64,000 nt of DNA from Bacteroidales bacterium (GTDB taxonomy: Bacteria; Bacteroidota; Bacteroidia; Bacteroidales; UBA932): contig SUYM01000006.1 of the NCBI GenBank assembly GCA_015060455.1, forward strand, positions 1 to 64,000, given 5' to 3'. Below are positions 49,819-59,471 of the stretch, piece by piece. The notes under the pieces were generated by a model. The model was not told where the DNA came from, did no database searches, and saw nothing but the letters and a program-made list of their open reading frames with translations. Both the position numbers and the translations under genes were made by a program. The first letter of the stretch is position 1. Each line of letters opens with the position of its first letter.

Positions 49819-52581
49819 TTAGAAGTTGAACTTAAGACCTGCCGAAAATGTCCTTACCGACGGATATGCAGCCTGTAATTGCTCAGGATCAGCGAACTTG
49901 ATATTGTCCAGAGAGAAGAGATTGTTTCCTTGGAGGAATATCTTCATGTCGGCAAATTTCAGCATCGATTTCGGGAAGGTGTATGATACGACCAGGTTTC
50001 TCAGTTTGAGGAAGGATCCGTCCCTGTACCAGAGGGAACTTTCCCTGTAATTGTTTTCGTTGGCCACTGTTGTCAGACGTGGCATTGTGGCCTTAGAGCG
50101 ATTTTCGTATGTCCATGGTGTCTCGTTTGACAGGTAGGTCTGTGAGATATTCCCGTTGTCGATCAATGGTTTGTACAATGGCGAGTCAAGAAGATTGACA
50201 GTCACTCCGCATATTCCCTGGAAATCTGCAAGCACCTCAAATCCCTTGTACCCTAATTCCAGGCTGAATCCGAAATAGAAGCGAGGAAGGGACGAACCGA
50301 ACATCTTCACCACATCCTTTGAATCGATCACCATATCACCGTTCTGATCCTTGTACTTGACGTCTCCCGGTCTCACTGTCGAGAATGACTGTGGGGCGCT
50401 GTTGTTTATGTCAAGTTGGTCTGTGAAGAAACCGATTGCTTCAAGGCCGTATCTCTGGCCCACACGGTTGCCTTTGGTGTAGAGATAGTCATATTCCTGA
50501 TAGGCCTGGTTGTCATTGACTATCTTTGAGTTGAGATATGATGCGCTTGCTCCGATGCCGTATCTGAAATCACCGACATTGTCATACCATCTGAGGGTTG
50601 CGTCAAGTCCTTCATAAAGGTATTCTCCCTCACAGACCTGGCCGACATCGATGCCTATGATGCCTGAAACCGAGGTGTCGCCGCTGACAAGCACATTGCT
50701 GCGCCTCTCGCCGAAACCGTCAACTGTAAGTCCCAGACGGTTTCCGAATGCCGCGAAGTCAAATCCCAACGTCATTTTCTCAGATTTTTCAGGGACAAGA
50801 TTCTCGACAGGAAGGCTTCCTTCCGCCGCTCCCGAAACAGATGTCGAGTTGCTGCCGAAGATATATCCGTTTCCGCTTCCATAGGACTGGCGCCAGAGTT
50901 CATGACTCAGATTGCCGTCCCAGCCTGAAAGACCGTATGATGCGCGGATCTTCAAGAGATCAAGCCATTCAGCATTCTTCATGAAAGGCTCGTTGCTCAT
51001 TACCCATGCCGCCGAAAATGCCGGATAAGTATGGAATCTGCTGCCCTTTGGAAGATATGAAGAGCCCGAATGGCTTACCACGGCATTGAGGATGTATCTT
51101 CCTGCGTATGAATAAGTTGCAGTTCCGATAAACGACTGATTCTTGTGGGAGTTGTTTCTTCCGTTATGTATTGCCGACTGCATGTCATATATGACTGCTG
51201 CATTCACATTATGCTTTCCGAAAGAGCGGTTATATGCTATCTTAGCCTGCATGTCGGTGTTCATCGTCAGGCTCTCGAACCCTTGTGAGTGCCCCAGTGT
51301 CTTGGAGTCTTCCGAGTAGTATTCAGGTGCTGTCATCAGGGTGCCGTCTTCCGAGATTGACGGGTTCAGGGCCACATAACGATATGTCTTCGATGTGGTT
51401 TCCTTCATGGCTCCCTTGTTGTCGAATCCGACTAGCACCTGAGCGGACAGACCCGGAGTGATGATGTCAAGATTCTGTTTCAGACTCAGGTTTGCCAGGA
51501 GGATGCCGTACATGTTCCTTATATGCCCCTTGTCCATGAGCAGACCCACAGGATTGGTATCTCCATAGACCTCGCTACCCCCGTAGATGCCCTCGGCAGT
51601 CTTTACCGGAAAGGCAGCGGAAGGAGTCGCATACAATATTCCGAAGATGTTGTTGCGTCCATAGACCGTACCGCCCAGTTCCTGGAGTCTGGCAGACAGA
51701 CCGGCACTGAGAAATGTCGTCCTGGTGATATTTACATCAATGTTTGTGCGCAGTGAAAGCCTTGTGTCAGTAGGAGTCGTGTCATATCTGCTGTCCTGGG
51801 TGTTCTCCTTCAGCATCGAGCGGTCACGATAGAAATCCAATGATGTGAAATAGCGGAATCTGCTGCCGCCTCCGTCGAAGGTGAGTTTGAGCGAATGGGT
51901 GGTTCCGAAATCATTCATTGTCTCCTTCCACCAGTTGACATCAGGATATTCGTACGGGTAGGTACCGTCACGGAAGGCGTCAAGTTCGGCCGGAGAATAT
52001 CTCGCAGTAAGACCATCACCCGCAAGAGCCTGATTGACAGCGCTGCCATAGGTGTATGCGTCAGCAAATTCCGGATTTCTGAATGGAGTGTTGAGCCCGA
52101 ACGAATATTGAGCCTTTATGTCTGTCTTGTCTGCCTTACCCCTCTTTGTCGTCACCATCAGCACCCCGTTTCCTCCCCGGACTCCATATAATGCTGCAGA
52201 AGCCGCGTCTGTGAGGATATATGCCGATTCGATCTCCATGGATGTCAGGTCTTCAAGCGAGCGCGGGAATCCGTCAACAAGCACGAGCGGACTGTGACCA
52301 TGGATCTGAAGGGTGGAGTAGTTGTCTGCGGAACTGCCGCTGCCCTGAAGCACATTCAGACCGGCGATCTTTCCGTACAAAGCCTTGGTCACATCGGCAG
52401 AAGAAGCATTTTCAAATGCCTCGCTGTCAACCCCTGTGACGCTGCGGCTATCTGTCCTTGCAGGTACCTCCATGCCATATCCGACAAGCACCGTATCAGG
52501 CAGGACCCTCTGCGGCTGTGCCTTTGTGGTCATGGCTGCTGTCAAAGACAGTATTATGATTATATTTCTAATATACTTCAT
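49819..52581 (-). CDS. SusC-like TonB-dependent receptor lacking the N-terminal regulatory-like domain
   Basis: A 920-residue outer-membrane importer with signal peptide (about 1-22). After it comes a short segment with VLPDTVLVGYGMEV, the site of the TonB-box-like motif, then the plug (SSADVTKALYGKIAGLNVLQGSG, IHGHSPLVLVDGF, AASAALYGVRGGNGVLMVTTKRG) and the 22-strand barrel ending FSAGLKFNF. Typical SusC proteins are about 1000-1050 residues and carry a CarboxypepD_reg-like domain before the plug; this one starts with the plug directly. It pairs with the 559-residue SusD. It lies 44 bases after the first SusD. Confidence 0.93.
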   Translation of the reverse strand: MKYIRNIIIILSLTAAMTTKAQPQRVLPDTVLVGYGMEVPARTDSRSVTGVDSEAFENASSADVTKALYGKIAGLNVLQGSGSSADNYSTLQIHGHSPLVLVDGFPRSLEDLTSMEIESAYILTDAASAALYGVRGGNGVLMVTTKRGKADKTDIKAQYSFGLNTPFRNPEFADAYTYGSAVNQALAGDGLTARYSPAELDAFRDGTYPYEYPDVNWWKETMNDFGTTHSLKLTFDGGGSRFRYFTSLDFYRDRSMLKENTQDSRYDTTPTDTRLSLRTNIDVNITRTTFLSAGLSARLQELGGTVYGRNNIFGILYATPSAAFPVKTAEGIYGGSEVYGDTNPVGLLMDKGHIRNMYGILLANLSLKQNLDIITPGLSAQVLVGFDNKGAMKETTSKTYRYVALNPSISEDGTLMTAPEYYSEDSKTLGHSQGFESLTMNTDMQAKIAYNRSFGKHNVNAAVIYDMQSAIHNGRNNSHKNQSFIGTATYSYAGRYILNAVVSHSGSSYLPKGSRFHTYPAFSAAWVMSNEPFMKNAEWLDLLKIRASYGLSGWDGNLSHELWRQSYGSGNGYIFGSNSTSVSGAAEGSLPVENLVPEKSEKMTLGFDFAAFGNRLGLTVDGFGERRSNVLVSGDTSVSGIIGIDVGQVCEGEYLYEGLDATLRWYDNVGDFRYGIGASASYLNSKIVNDNQAYQEYDYLYTKGNRVGQRYGLEAIGFFTDQLDINNSAPQSFSTVRPGDVKYKDQNGDMVIDSKDVVKMFGSSLPRFYFGFSLELGYKGFEVLADFQGICGVTVNLLDSPLYKPLIDNGNISQTYLSNETPWTYENRSKATMPRLTTVANENNYRESSLWYRDGSFLKLRNLVVSYTFPKSMLKFADMKIFLQGNNLFSLDNIKFADPEQLQAAYPSVRTFSAGLKFNF

Positions 52582-52625
52582 CAGTTTATCTTTTGAATAA
52601 GGATTCTACGACATTTCGCCGGATG

Positions 52626-54392
52626 CTACCATCCCGGGTTCTGTGTCATTCCGTATTTCTTGTTGATCTCATCCTGAGGTATTGGTGCATGATACCATCT
52701 TGTATCCCAGTTCTCCGCCCAATAACGTGGCGTCAGTTCCACCTTCTCGAATGTGAATGCTGTCGGGCTGGCGAGGTCATTTCCCTTGCTCCTGAGTCCG
52801 TACAGGGTCTTTGTGAAATCATTCTGACGATTGTGACGTACAAGATCAAACCACCTTACCTGCTCGAATCCCAATTCCAGGGCCTTTTCACGCAGTACGG
52901 CCTCGCGGAACTCTTCCTTTGACATCCCGTCTGAAAGGGGAGCAAGTCCTACTCTGGCACGAACCTCATTCACAAGGTCGTATGCCTTTGCAGACGGTCC
53001 GTTTCCAGCCTCATTGATGATCTCTGCGTAGTCCAGCATCATCTCGGCAAGACGCAGATATGACCAGTGGACAGGAACTCCTGAGCGGTCACTGTTCTCT
53101 CTGAGGATGTACTTCATGATCAGGAAGCCGCTGCCGTTCTTGTTGTTCGGATGATTGATGTACACAGGTGCAGTCGTGCCGTCGCAATATGTCTCTCCCG
53201 GACAGGCAACATTCTCATAAAGGCGAGGGTCGCGTGTGGCCACCATCTGTCCGTCAGTATATTCAAAGAACGGTTCTTTTGAAGGGGCGCTCCAGTCGAA
53301 ATCCTCAGGGAAATCGCTGCCGTCCGCCCATGGGAACATATTGACATAGTTCAGTGTCGGCCCGTTGTAATGCCTCTGATTTATATGCGAATTATGTGTC
53401 TCCGGACCATATCCGTGTCTTATTGAGATCAGCACCTCGCTGCCGCCCCTGTTATAGTAGGCCTTTCTGTAAGCGAGCCTGTATGCTGTATGATCTGCGC
53501 TTTCAGCCTGGATAAGCGAATATTCTCCGTTTTCTTCAACCGCTTTGAAGAAGTCCTCAGCGGCCTGCAATGCCCTGGTCCATCTTACTGCACTGTAATC
53601 GCCATAGCAGGTGTAGGCATCAGCCTCTCCATGCCACTTTGCCGATGAGTTGAAGGTCGGACTTGCCGCCCATTGCAATACCTTGACTTTCAATGCCATG
53701 GCTCCTGCCTTCGTCATTCTTCCGTCATTGATCTGGTCCTGTTTCCATGCCAGTGAACCTGAGGATATGGCCTCATCAAGCAGTGCGACGATATTATCAA
53801 CGGTCTGAGCAAAACTCACGCGAGGGAAGTTCATCTTTTCATTTACATCGACCGCATGGTCCAGCCATGGCACTCCGCCGATATATCTGAGCATATCAAA
53901 ATATGACAGAGCGATGATGATCTTTGCCTCAGCGATTCTTCTTGCTCTCACCTGGTCTGTATAGTCAGGGACCTTTGATGCATTTTCGATGAACATCCAC
54001 GCATATCTGATTGCAGTCCAGTCTCTTTCGCCGGCGAAATGATATGCCGCACTTGTGTTGACCGTGGATGCGCTGAGAGCACCGTTGTAATAATATTTTA
54101 TCGGTCCGTCGCTGATGTTGTCGCGGAAACTCTGGCAGAGGTCTGTGAGAGATTCAAGTATATTGCCGCCGAGCCTGTTGTCAAGAGAAGTAGGAATGCC
54201 ATAAGGCAGATTGCGATATGCCTCGTTAAGCACCTTGTCGGCCTCATCCTGACTTGAAAACATCTTTTCAAGATCTGCACCTGAACTTTCCGGACGGTCG
54301 CCGAGGAAGTCCTTGTCAAAACTTATCTGTGAACAAGACATAAGCATGGCAAGTCCTGCACAGAATAATATTCTTATGTATATATTCTTCAT
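52626..54392 (-). CDS. SusD/RagB family starch-binding-like lipoprotein
   Basis: A 588-residue SusD-like lipoprotein (signal ends LAMLMSCSQISFD, Cys about 20). It has AEAKIIIALSYFDMLRYIGGVPWLD, the SusD central motif, the RLAEMMLDYAEIINEAGNGPSAKAYDLVNEVRARVGL-type helix pair, and the terminal REKALELGFEQVRWFDLVRHN and IPQDEINKKYGMTQNPGW. It partners the 1050-residue SusC upstream (12-base gap). Its sequence differs clearly from the second SusD, so the two pairs are not a recent duplication. Confidence 0.94.
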   Translation of the reverse strand: MKNIYIRILFCAGLAMLMSCSQISFDKDFLGDRPESSGADLEKMFSSQDEADKVLNEAYRNLPYGIPTSLDNRLGGNILESLTDLCQSFRDNISDGPIKYYYNGALSASTVNTSAAYHFAGERDWTAIRYAWMFIENASKVPDYTDQVRARRIAEAKIIIALSYFDMLRYIGGVPWLDHAVDVNEKMNFPRVSFAQTVDNIVALLDEAISSGSLAWKQDQINDGRMTKAGAMALKVKVLQWAASPTFNSSAKWHGEADAYTCYGDYSAVRWTRALQAAEDFFKAVEENGEYSLIQAESADHTAYRLAYRKAYYNRGGSEVLISIRHGYGPETHNSHINQRHYNGPTLNYVNMFPWADGSDFPEDFDWSAPSKEPFFEYTDGQMVATRDPRLYENVACPGETYCDGTTAPVYINHPNNKNGSGFLIMKYILRENSDRSGVPVHWSYLRLAEMMLDYAEIINEAGNGPSAKAYDLVNEVRARVGLAPLSDGMSKEEFREAVLREKALELGFEQVRWFDLVRHNRQNDFTKTLYGLRSKGNDLASPTAFTFEKVELTPRYWAENWDTRWYHAPIPQDEINKKYGMTQNPGW

Positions 54393-54404
54393 ACTTAAAG
54401 TCTT

Positions 54405-57400
54405 TTAGAAATTGATGTTCAGTCCGAAATTGTATAGTCTCACCAGCGGGTAGTCTCCGGTTCTGGTCGTCTGACCCTCAGGGTCGATGATCTTCAACTT
54501 GGAGAAGGTAAGCAGGTTATATCCGCTGAACGTGAATCCCAACGATGCTATGCGCAGTTTCTTCATCCAGTTCATATTGGACAGGGTGTAGCCGACCGTG
54601 ACGTTCTTGAGTCTGATGTATGACGAGTCCATCAGCCAGAGAGTCGAGTTCTCCGAGTTCCAGCTTTCCGATGTCTCCGCCGGACGTGGATATATTGCAT
54701 CAGCCTGATTTTCAGGAGTCCAGCAATCCTCGTAGAAATATGAAAGCAGACCTCTCTTTCCGGCATTGGTAAACGGGATGCGGTATTCGATGTCCAGCAT
54801 CTTGTCCACGTGGGTGGCACCTGTCCACTGCATGCTGAATGAGAATCCCTTCCATGTCAGCCCTGCGTTCAGTCCGAACATGTATTCTGGTCTTGAACTG
54901 TATCCTGTCACGCATTTGTCATCCCCGTTGACTATACCGTCTCCGTTCAGGTCCGCATACATCGCATCTCCGGGATAGACCTTCTGATATGGCTGAGGAA
55001 GATCAGGGTTGAGAGTCAGGTTTCCCTTCTCATCCTGTATGAAATCGCTGTACTGATACAGTCTGATATATTTGTACATGCCGCTCTGACGGTCTGTCGG
55101 ACCTCCTGTCTGGTTCATATATGAGTACTGCTTGGGAACCTCATCCATATAGATGATCTTGTTCCGGGCAAAGGACATGTTGGCATTGATGAAATAGTTG
55201 AAATCCTTCACCGGCGAGTCGTTCCAGGAAAGGTCTATCTCATATCCCTGATTGATCACCTCACCTATATTCAGGTCAGGAGATGTGGTCGCGATGATTC
55301 CCGGAGTCGATTGCGGAGTGATGAGAATGCCGGTTCTGTCCTCATAGAAATAATCGGCAACCAATGAAAGTCTGTTGTTGAGGAACTTGGCATCAATGCC
55401 GACGTTGGTCTTGGCTGCTGTCTCCCATGTTACAAGGTCATTGCCCGGTCTTGACATCGCGTATGCAGACGACATGTCAGGATTATCCGTTCCGAAACTG
55501 TATGAACCTGATTCCGTCCATACCGCAGGCATGTACATGAAACGTGTGCTCACACCCTTGTCCGAGCCCACAAGTCCCCATGAGGCACGCAGTTTAAGAT
55601 AACTGAATACTTTCTGCCTGCTCATGAAGTTCTCCGACGATATCACCCATCCTGCCGATACCGATGGAAACAGACCGAATCTTGTTTTTCCCGGAGCGAA
55701 ATTTTCAGATCCGTTATATCCGAGATTCAGATCCACCATATACTTTGTCATATAGGAATATGTGGCGCGTGAGACAAGACCCATGTAACTCCGTGGAATA
55801 TAGGTATATGTCGATGGATAATAATTGCGTGACATATTGTAGAGCAGAAGTGCTCCCACCTTATGGTATCCGAAACTGCGGTCATAATTGAGCCTTGCCT
55901 CGGCATACCAGTTCTGACCACGCCCGTTGCTTTCGGAATATGAAAGGGGAGTGTCATTGCCCGTCGGCTCATAAATGATGGTCTTGTCATAGTCAGGACT
56001 TACCGGATCCATCTGACCCTTGCTGTCAAAATATGACTTGTAGTAAGCGGTCTGGTATTCTACACCGCCGCCTGAGTATTTCTTCGTCAGGGAAAGGACA
56101 TTGTCGTATGCTCCCTTGACACTGAAACTCAATCCTTCTGTAATGAAATCGAGTTTTTGAGTTATGTCAAGGTCGATATTAAGTGTAGTATTGTATTTCT
56201 TTGAATATCCGTAGCCATAGAATATGAACATGCCGTCCCTCATGATTTCTCCTTCAATGGGAGTCAATTTGTTCGGAATCACCGTACGGACTCCATCAAG
56301 GAATCCCGGACCGGCAAACGGCACTGTCCAGACCTGTGTGATCACCCATGGGTTCTGGTCCTGAGTTGTACCCGAAACCACGTTGCCGGGCTCCTGAGTG
56401 GTCCCTACAACACCTCCGATGCCGAGTTTCATTGTGGTAGTCGGGGTCAGCCTCGCATCAATGTTTGCACGGTAATTATACCTGTCATAACGGTAGTTGT
56501 TATCATATTTCTGTCCCGGAAACTGTTTCAAAAGTCCGTTCTGATATAGATAACCCACTGAAATGAAGTATTTTACCTTATCGTTGCCACCGGAAATGTT
56601 GATGTTGTTGTTGCTCTGGAGATAGATGTCATTGTAGATGTAGTCCTGCCAGTCAACACTTGGATACATGATCGGGTCAGAACCAGTCCTATACGCTTCC
56701 ACAGCCTCGCGTGAGAAATACTGTTTCTTGTCTGTGATCCCGTCAAGTTCCTGCTTTATGTTCCAGAATCTGGCATATTCATAACTTCCGGTCTGCTTTA
56801 CCAATGAAATAGGTTGCTGAAGTCCCAATGAAGTGCTTACGGATATGGAAGGTTTTCCGCTCGTTCCACGACGTGTGTTGACGAGGATAACACCGTTTGC
56901 ACCTCTCACGCCGAATACCGCAGTACTTGATGCATCTTTCAGCACGGATATGCTCTCTATTTCATTCGGATCGATCTGAGAGAAATCCCTTTCCACGCCA
57001 TCCACAAGCACAAGTGGCGCTGCAAGGGAATTGTTAAGTGAGCCGCTTCCGCGGATATAGATGGTGGCGGCGTCTTTTCCCGGCTGTCCGCTTGTCTGCA
57101 CTGCAGAGACTCCCGGAATGTTGCCAGCAAGCATGTTTGTCACGCTTGTGGCAGGAGATTTCAGCAGTTCATCGGTCTTTACGGAGGACAAGGCTCCTGT
57201 TATGCTTGCCTTGTTTGCAGTTCCGTAGGCGATGACCACCGTCTCCTCGATACTTTCCGTGTCGTTTTCAAGAATGACATCCAGGACAGACTTTCCGCCT
57301 ACTTTTACGCTTTTGTCCAGAAATCCTATGGAAGAGAAATCCAGAACAGCGTCAGGTGCTGTCATGATGGAGAAGCGCCCGTCAATGTCTGTGAATGTTC

Positions 57401-57557
57401 CGGTGGTAGTTCCTTTTACAAGCACGTTGGCCCCGGGGATCGGCTCCTTCTGAGTGTCTGTGACGACACCGCTGACCTCGATGTTCTGAGCAGAAATGCT
57501 TGTAATGCAAAAACCGCCGAAAATACAAACAAAAAAGATAAGAATCTGTTTTGTCAT
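54405..57557 (-). CDS. SusC-like TonB-dependent receptor
   Basis: A 1050-residue outer-membrane glycan importer and first gene of the locus. It has a signal peptide (about 1-24, SISAQ), a CarboxypepD_reg-like domain (about 27-105; VVTDTQKEPIPGANVLVKGT, TDIDGRFSI), the plug with ASITGALSSVKTDELLKSPATS and DASSTAVFGVRGANGVILVNTRRG, and a full barrel ending LVRLYNFGLNINF. Energy comes from TonB-ExbBD, substrate from the SusD partner that follows. I start at ATG 57557 (MTKQILIFF), which begins a clean signal peptide; a longer in-frame start at 57593 is possible. No sensor or sigma gene lies beside the locus. Confidence 0.95.
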   Translation of the reverse strand: MTKQILIFFVCIFGGFCITSISAQNIEVSGVVTDTQKEPIPGANVLVKGTTTGTFTDIDGRFSIMTAPDAVLDFSSIGFLDKSVKVGGKSVLDVILENDTESIEETVVIAYGTANKASITGALSSVKTDELLKSPATSVTNMLAGNIPGVSAVQTSGQPGKDAATIYIRGSGSLNNSLAAPLVLVDGVERDFSQIDPNEIESISVLKDASSTAVFGVRGANGVILVNTRRGTSGKPSISVSTSLGLQQPISLVKQTGSYEYARFWNIKQELDGITDKKQYFSREAVEAYRTGSDPIMYPSVDWQDYIYNDIYLQSNNNINISGGNDKVKYFISVGYLYQNGLLKQFPGQKYDNNYRYDRYNYRANIDARLTPTTTMKLGIGGVVGTTQEPGNVVSGTTQDQNPWVITQVWTVPFAGPGFLDGVRTVIPNKLTPIEGEIMRDGMFIFYGYGYSKKYNTTLNIDLDITQKLDFITEGLSFSVKGAYDNVLSLTKKYSGGGVEYQTAYYKSYFDSKGQMDPVSPDYDKTIIYEPTGNDTPLSYSESNGRGQNWYAEARLNYDRSFGYHKVGALLLYNMSRNYYPSTYTYIPRSYMGLVSRATYSYMTKYMVDLNLGYNGSENFAPGKTRFGLFPSVSAGWVISSENFMSRQKVFSYLKLRASWGLVGSDKGVSTRFMYMPAVWTESGSYSFGTDNPDMSSAYAMSRPGNDLVTWETAAKTNVGIDAKFLNNRLSLVADYFYEDRTGILITPQSTPGIIATTSPDLNIGEVINQGYEIDLSWNDSPVKDFNYFINANMSFARNKIIYMDEVPKQYSYMNQTGGPTDRQSGMYKYIRLYQYSDFIQDEKGNLTLNPDLPQPYQKVYPGDAMYADLNGDGIVNGDDKCVTGYSSRPEYMFGLNAGLTWKGFSFSMQWTGATHVDKMLDIEYRIPFTNAGKRGLLSYFYEDCWTPENQADAIYPRPAETSESWNSENSTLWLMDSSYIRLKNVTVGYTLSNMNWMKKLRIASLGFTFSGYNLLTFSKLKIIDPEGQTTRTGDYPLVRLYNFGLNINF

Positions 57558-57683
57558 ACTGTGATTGGTTTTGGTGATTAATTGCTGTGGCACTTCGACT
57601 CAAAACAAAGTCTGCACCTTATTCAATGACAAATGAGCCGTCCTAATGTCTTGTGGAGATTTTCTAAAAAATCCTGGATAAAA

Positions 57684-58613
57684 TTAAAAAATTGAAATCA
57701 TGTTCCGGATTGCCTTCTCTGCCTGCCGGCGTGTCGGCTCGTCAAGAATGACCTCAGGAGCCTCGTTTTCAAGGCACGAAAGTATGTTTTCCAGATTGAC
57801 CATCTTCATATATCTGCACTCGTTGCAGTCAGACTGGTCTGCCGGAGCAGGGATGAATGTCTTCTGAGGGTATCTCTTCTTCATTTCCGTCAGGATGCCT
57901 GGCTCGGTGACGACGATGAACTCCTGCGCCTGGTCTTTCCCGCACCAGGTGAGGATGCCTGCTGTCGAGCCGATATAGTCCGCTTCCGTCAGCAGTCTTG
58001 CCGGACACTCAGGATGGGCGACCACCTTGGCAGCAGGGTACTGGGCTTTCAGTTTCATCAGACGTTCATATGAAAATTCCTCATGCACTGTGCAGGCACC
58101 GTTCCATATGACCATATTCTCTCTTCCTGTGAGTTTCTTTATGTATGCTCCGAGGTTACGGTCAGGACCAAAAATTATCGGTCTGTCGGCAGGAATGCTC
58201 TGAACCACCTGCAATGCGTTTGTCGATGTGCAGCAGATGTCGGTCAGCGCCTTTATTCCCACTGATGTGTTTACGTATGATACGACAGTGTGGTCAGGGT
58301 ATTTTGCCTTGAATGCTGCAAATTCCTCAGGCTGACATGATTCTGCCAGAGAGCATCCTGCCTCAGGTACGGGTATGAGCACCTTCTTCTCAGGACAGAG
58401 CACCTTGGCGGTCTCAGCCATGAAATTGACTCCTGCAAAAAGGATGACAGGGGCGTCTATTTCCTGTGCCTTGATGGAAAGCGCAAGCGAGTCTCCGAGA
58501 AAATCCGCCACTGCCTGTACGTCCTCCGAAGTATAGTAATGCGCCAGAATTACGGCGTTCTTCTGTTTTTTGAGTTCGTTTATCCTGTTTATGAGTTCCG
58601 ATGATTTGCTCAT
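57684..58613 (-). CDS. nadA: Quinolinate synthase A
   Basis: NadA condenses iminoaspartate and dihydroxyacetone phosphate to quinolinate, using a [4Fe-4S] cluster. The 309-residue protein has VILAHYYTSEDVQAVADFLGDSLAL, VNFMAETAKVLCPEKKV (first cluster Cys), MVIWNGACTVHEEFS, HPECPARLL and QSDCNECRYMKMVNLENI. The usual three cluster cysteines are present. Last gene of nadB-nadC-nadA; it starts two bases after nadC. All three enzymes act in the cytoplasm to make NAD de novo from aspartate. Confidence 0.97.
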   Translation of the reverse strand: MSKSSELINRINELKKQKNAVILAHYYTSEDVQAVADFLGDSLALSIKAQEIDAPVILFAGVNFMAETAKVLCPEKKVLIPVPEAGCSLAESCQPEEFAAFKAKYPDHTVVSYVNTSVGIKALTDICCTSTNALQVVQSIPADRPIIFGPDRNLGAYIKKLTGRENMVIWNGACTVHEEFSYERLMKLKAQYPAAKVVAHPECPARLLTEADYIGSTAGILTWCGKDQAQEFIVVTEPGILTEMKKRYPQKTFIPAPADQSDCNECRYMKMVNLENILSCLENEAPEVILDEPTRRQAEKAIRNMISIF

Positions 58614-58615
58614 GC

Positions 58616-59467
58616 CTATGCCTCGATTTGAATATTCATACTTATATCCATGGCCCTGACCGTATGTGTCAATGCTCCGACGCTGATATAATCCACACCG
58701 GTTGCTGCAACCTCGATAAGACGCGGGATGCTCATATTTCCGGAGGCTTCCGTCTTGATGCCCTTGTCAGCGGCCTTGATGAGTGCAACAGCCTCTGTCA
58801 TTGCTTCATTGCTCATGTTGTCGAGCATGATTATGTCCGCTCCGGCCTCGATTGCCTGCCTTACCTCGTCAAGGTTTGTGGTCTCGACCTCGATCCTGAT
58901 GGACGGGTCTATTGTAGAGCGCACCTGCTCCACTGCCTTGGCGATGCCGCCTGCCATCTTGATATGGTTATCCTTTATCATTGCCATATCATACAGACCC
59001 ATACGATGGTTTGTTCCGCCTCCGTGCTTTACTGCAAGTTTGTCCAGAACACGCATTCCCGGTGCTGTCTTGCGTGTGTCGAGCAGTTGGGTGGCCGTGC
59101 CTTTAAGTTCCTTCACATATCTTGCAGTCTCGGTGGCGATGCCCGACATCCTCTGGAATATGTTCAGTGAGAGCCTTTCGCCTTTGAGAAGGGTAGGGTA
59201 GGTCGCTTCAATCTTCAATATGACCTCTCCTTTGCTGACAAGATCTCCGTCATTGAAATATGGGGTGAAGACTACATTGTCTTGAAGCCTTTCATAAACC
59301 ATCTTCACGATTTCAAGACCTGAAATCACTCCGTCCTGCTTGGCAGTCATGGTTGCGACTGCGTTCATGGATTCAGGAATGATTGATTCTGTTGTCACAT
59401 CTCCTGTGTTGATGTCTTCCTCGAAACCCAGGTCAAGGAGTTTATTGATAAGATTTTCGTAAAGCAT
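58616..59467 (-). CDS. nadC: Nicotinate-nucleotide pyrophosphorylase (carboxylating)
   Basis: NadC turns quinolinate and PRPP into nicotinate mononucleotide. The 283-residue protein has the expected GDVTTESIIPESMNAVATMTAKQDGVISG, NIFQRMSGIATETARYV, LDTRKTAPGMRVLDKLAVKHGGGTNHRMGLYDMAMIKDNHI and EVETTNLDEVRQAIEAGADIIMLDNMS motifs, covering the Arg, Lys and His residues that bind quinolinate. Length is typical (280-290). It lies four bases after nadB and two before nadA. No regulator such as NadR or NrtR is adjacent. Confidence 0.97.
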   Translation of the reverse strand: MLYENLINKLLDLGFEEDINTGDVTTESIIPESMNAVATMTAKQDGVISGLEIVKMVYERLQDNVVFTPYFNDGDLVSKGEVILKIEATYPTLLKGERLSLNIFQRMSGIATETARYVKELKGTATQLLDTRKTAPGMRVLDKLAVKHGGGTNHRMGLYDMAMIKDNHIKMAGGIAKAVEQVRSTIDPSIRIEVETTNLDEVRQAIEAGADIIMLDNMSNEAMTEAVALIKAADKGIKTEASGNMSIPRLIEVAATGVDYISVGALTHTVRAMDISMNIQIEA

Positions 59468-59471
59468 ATCG

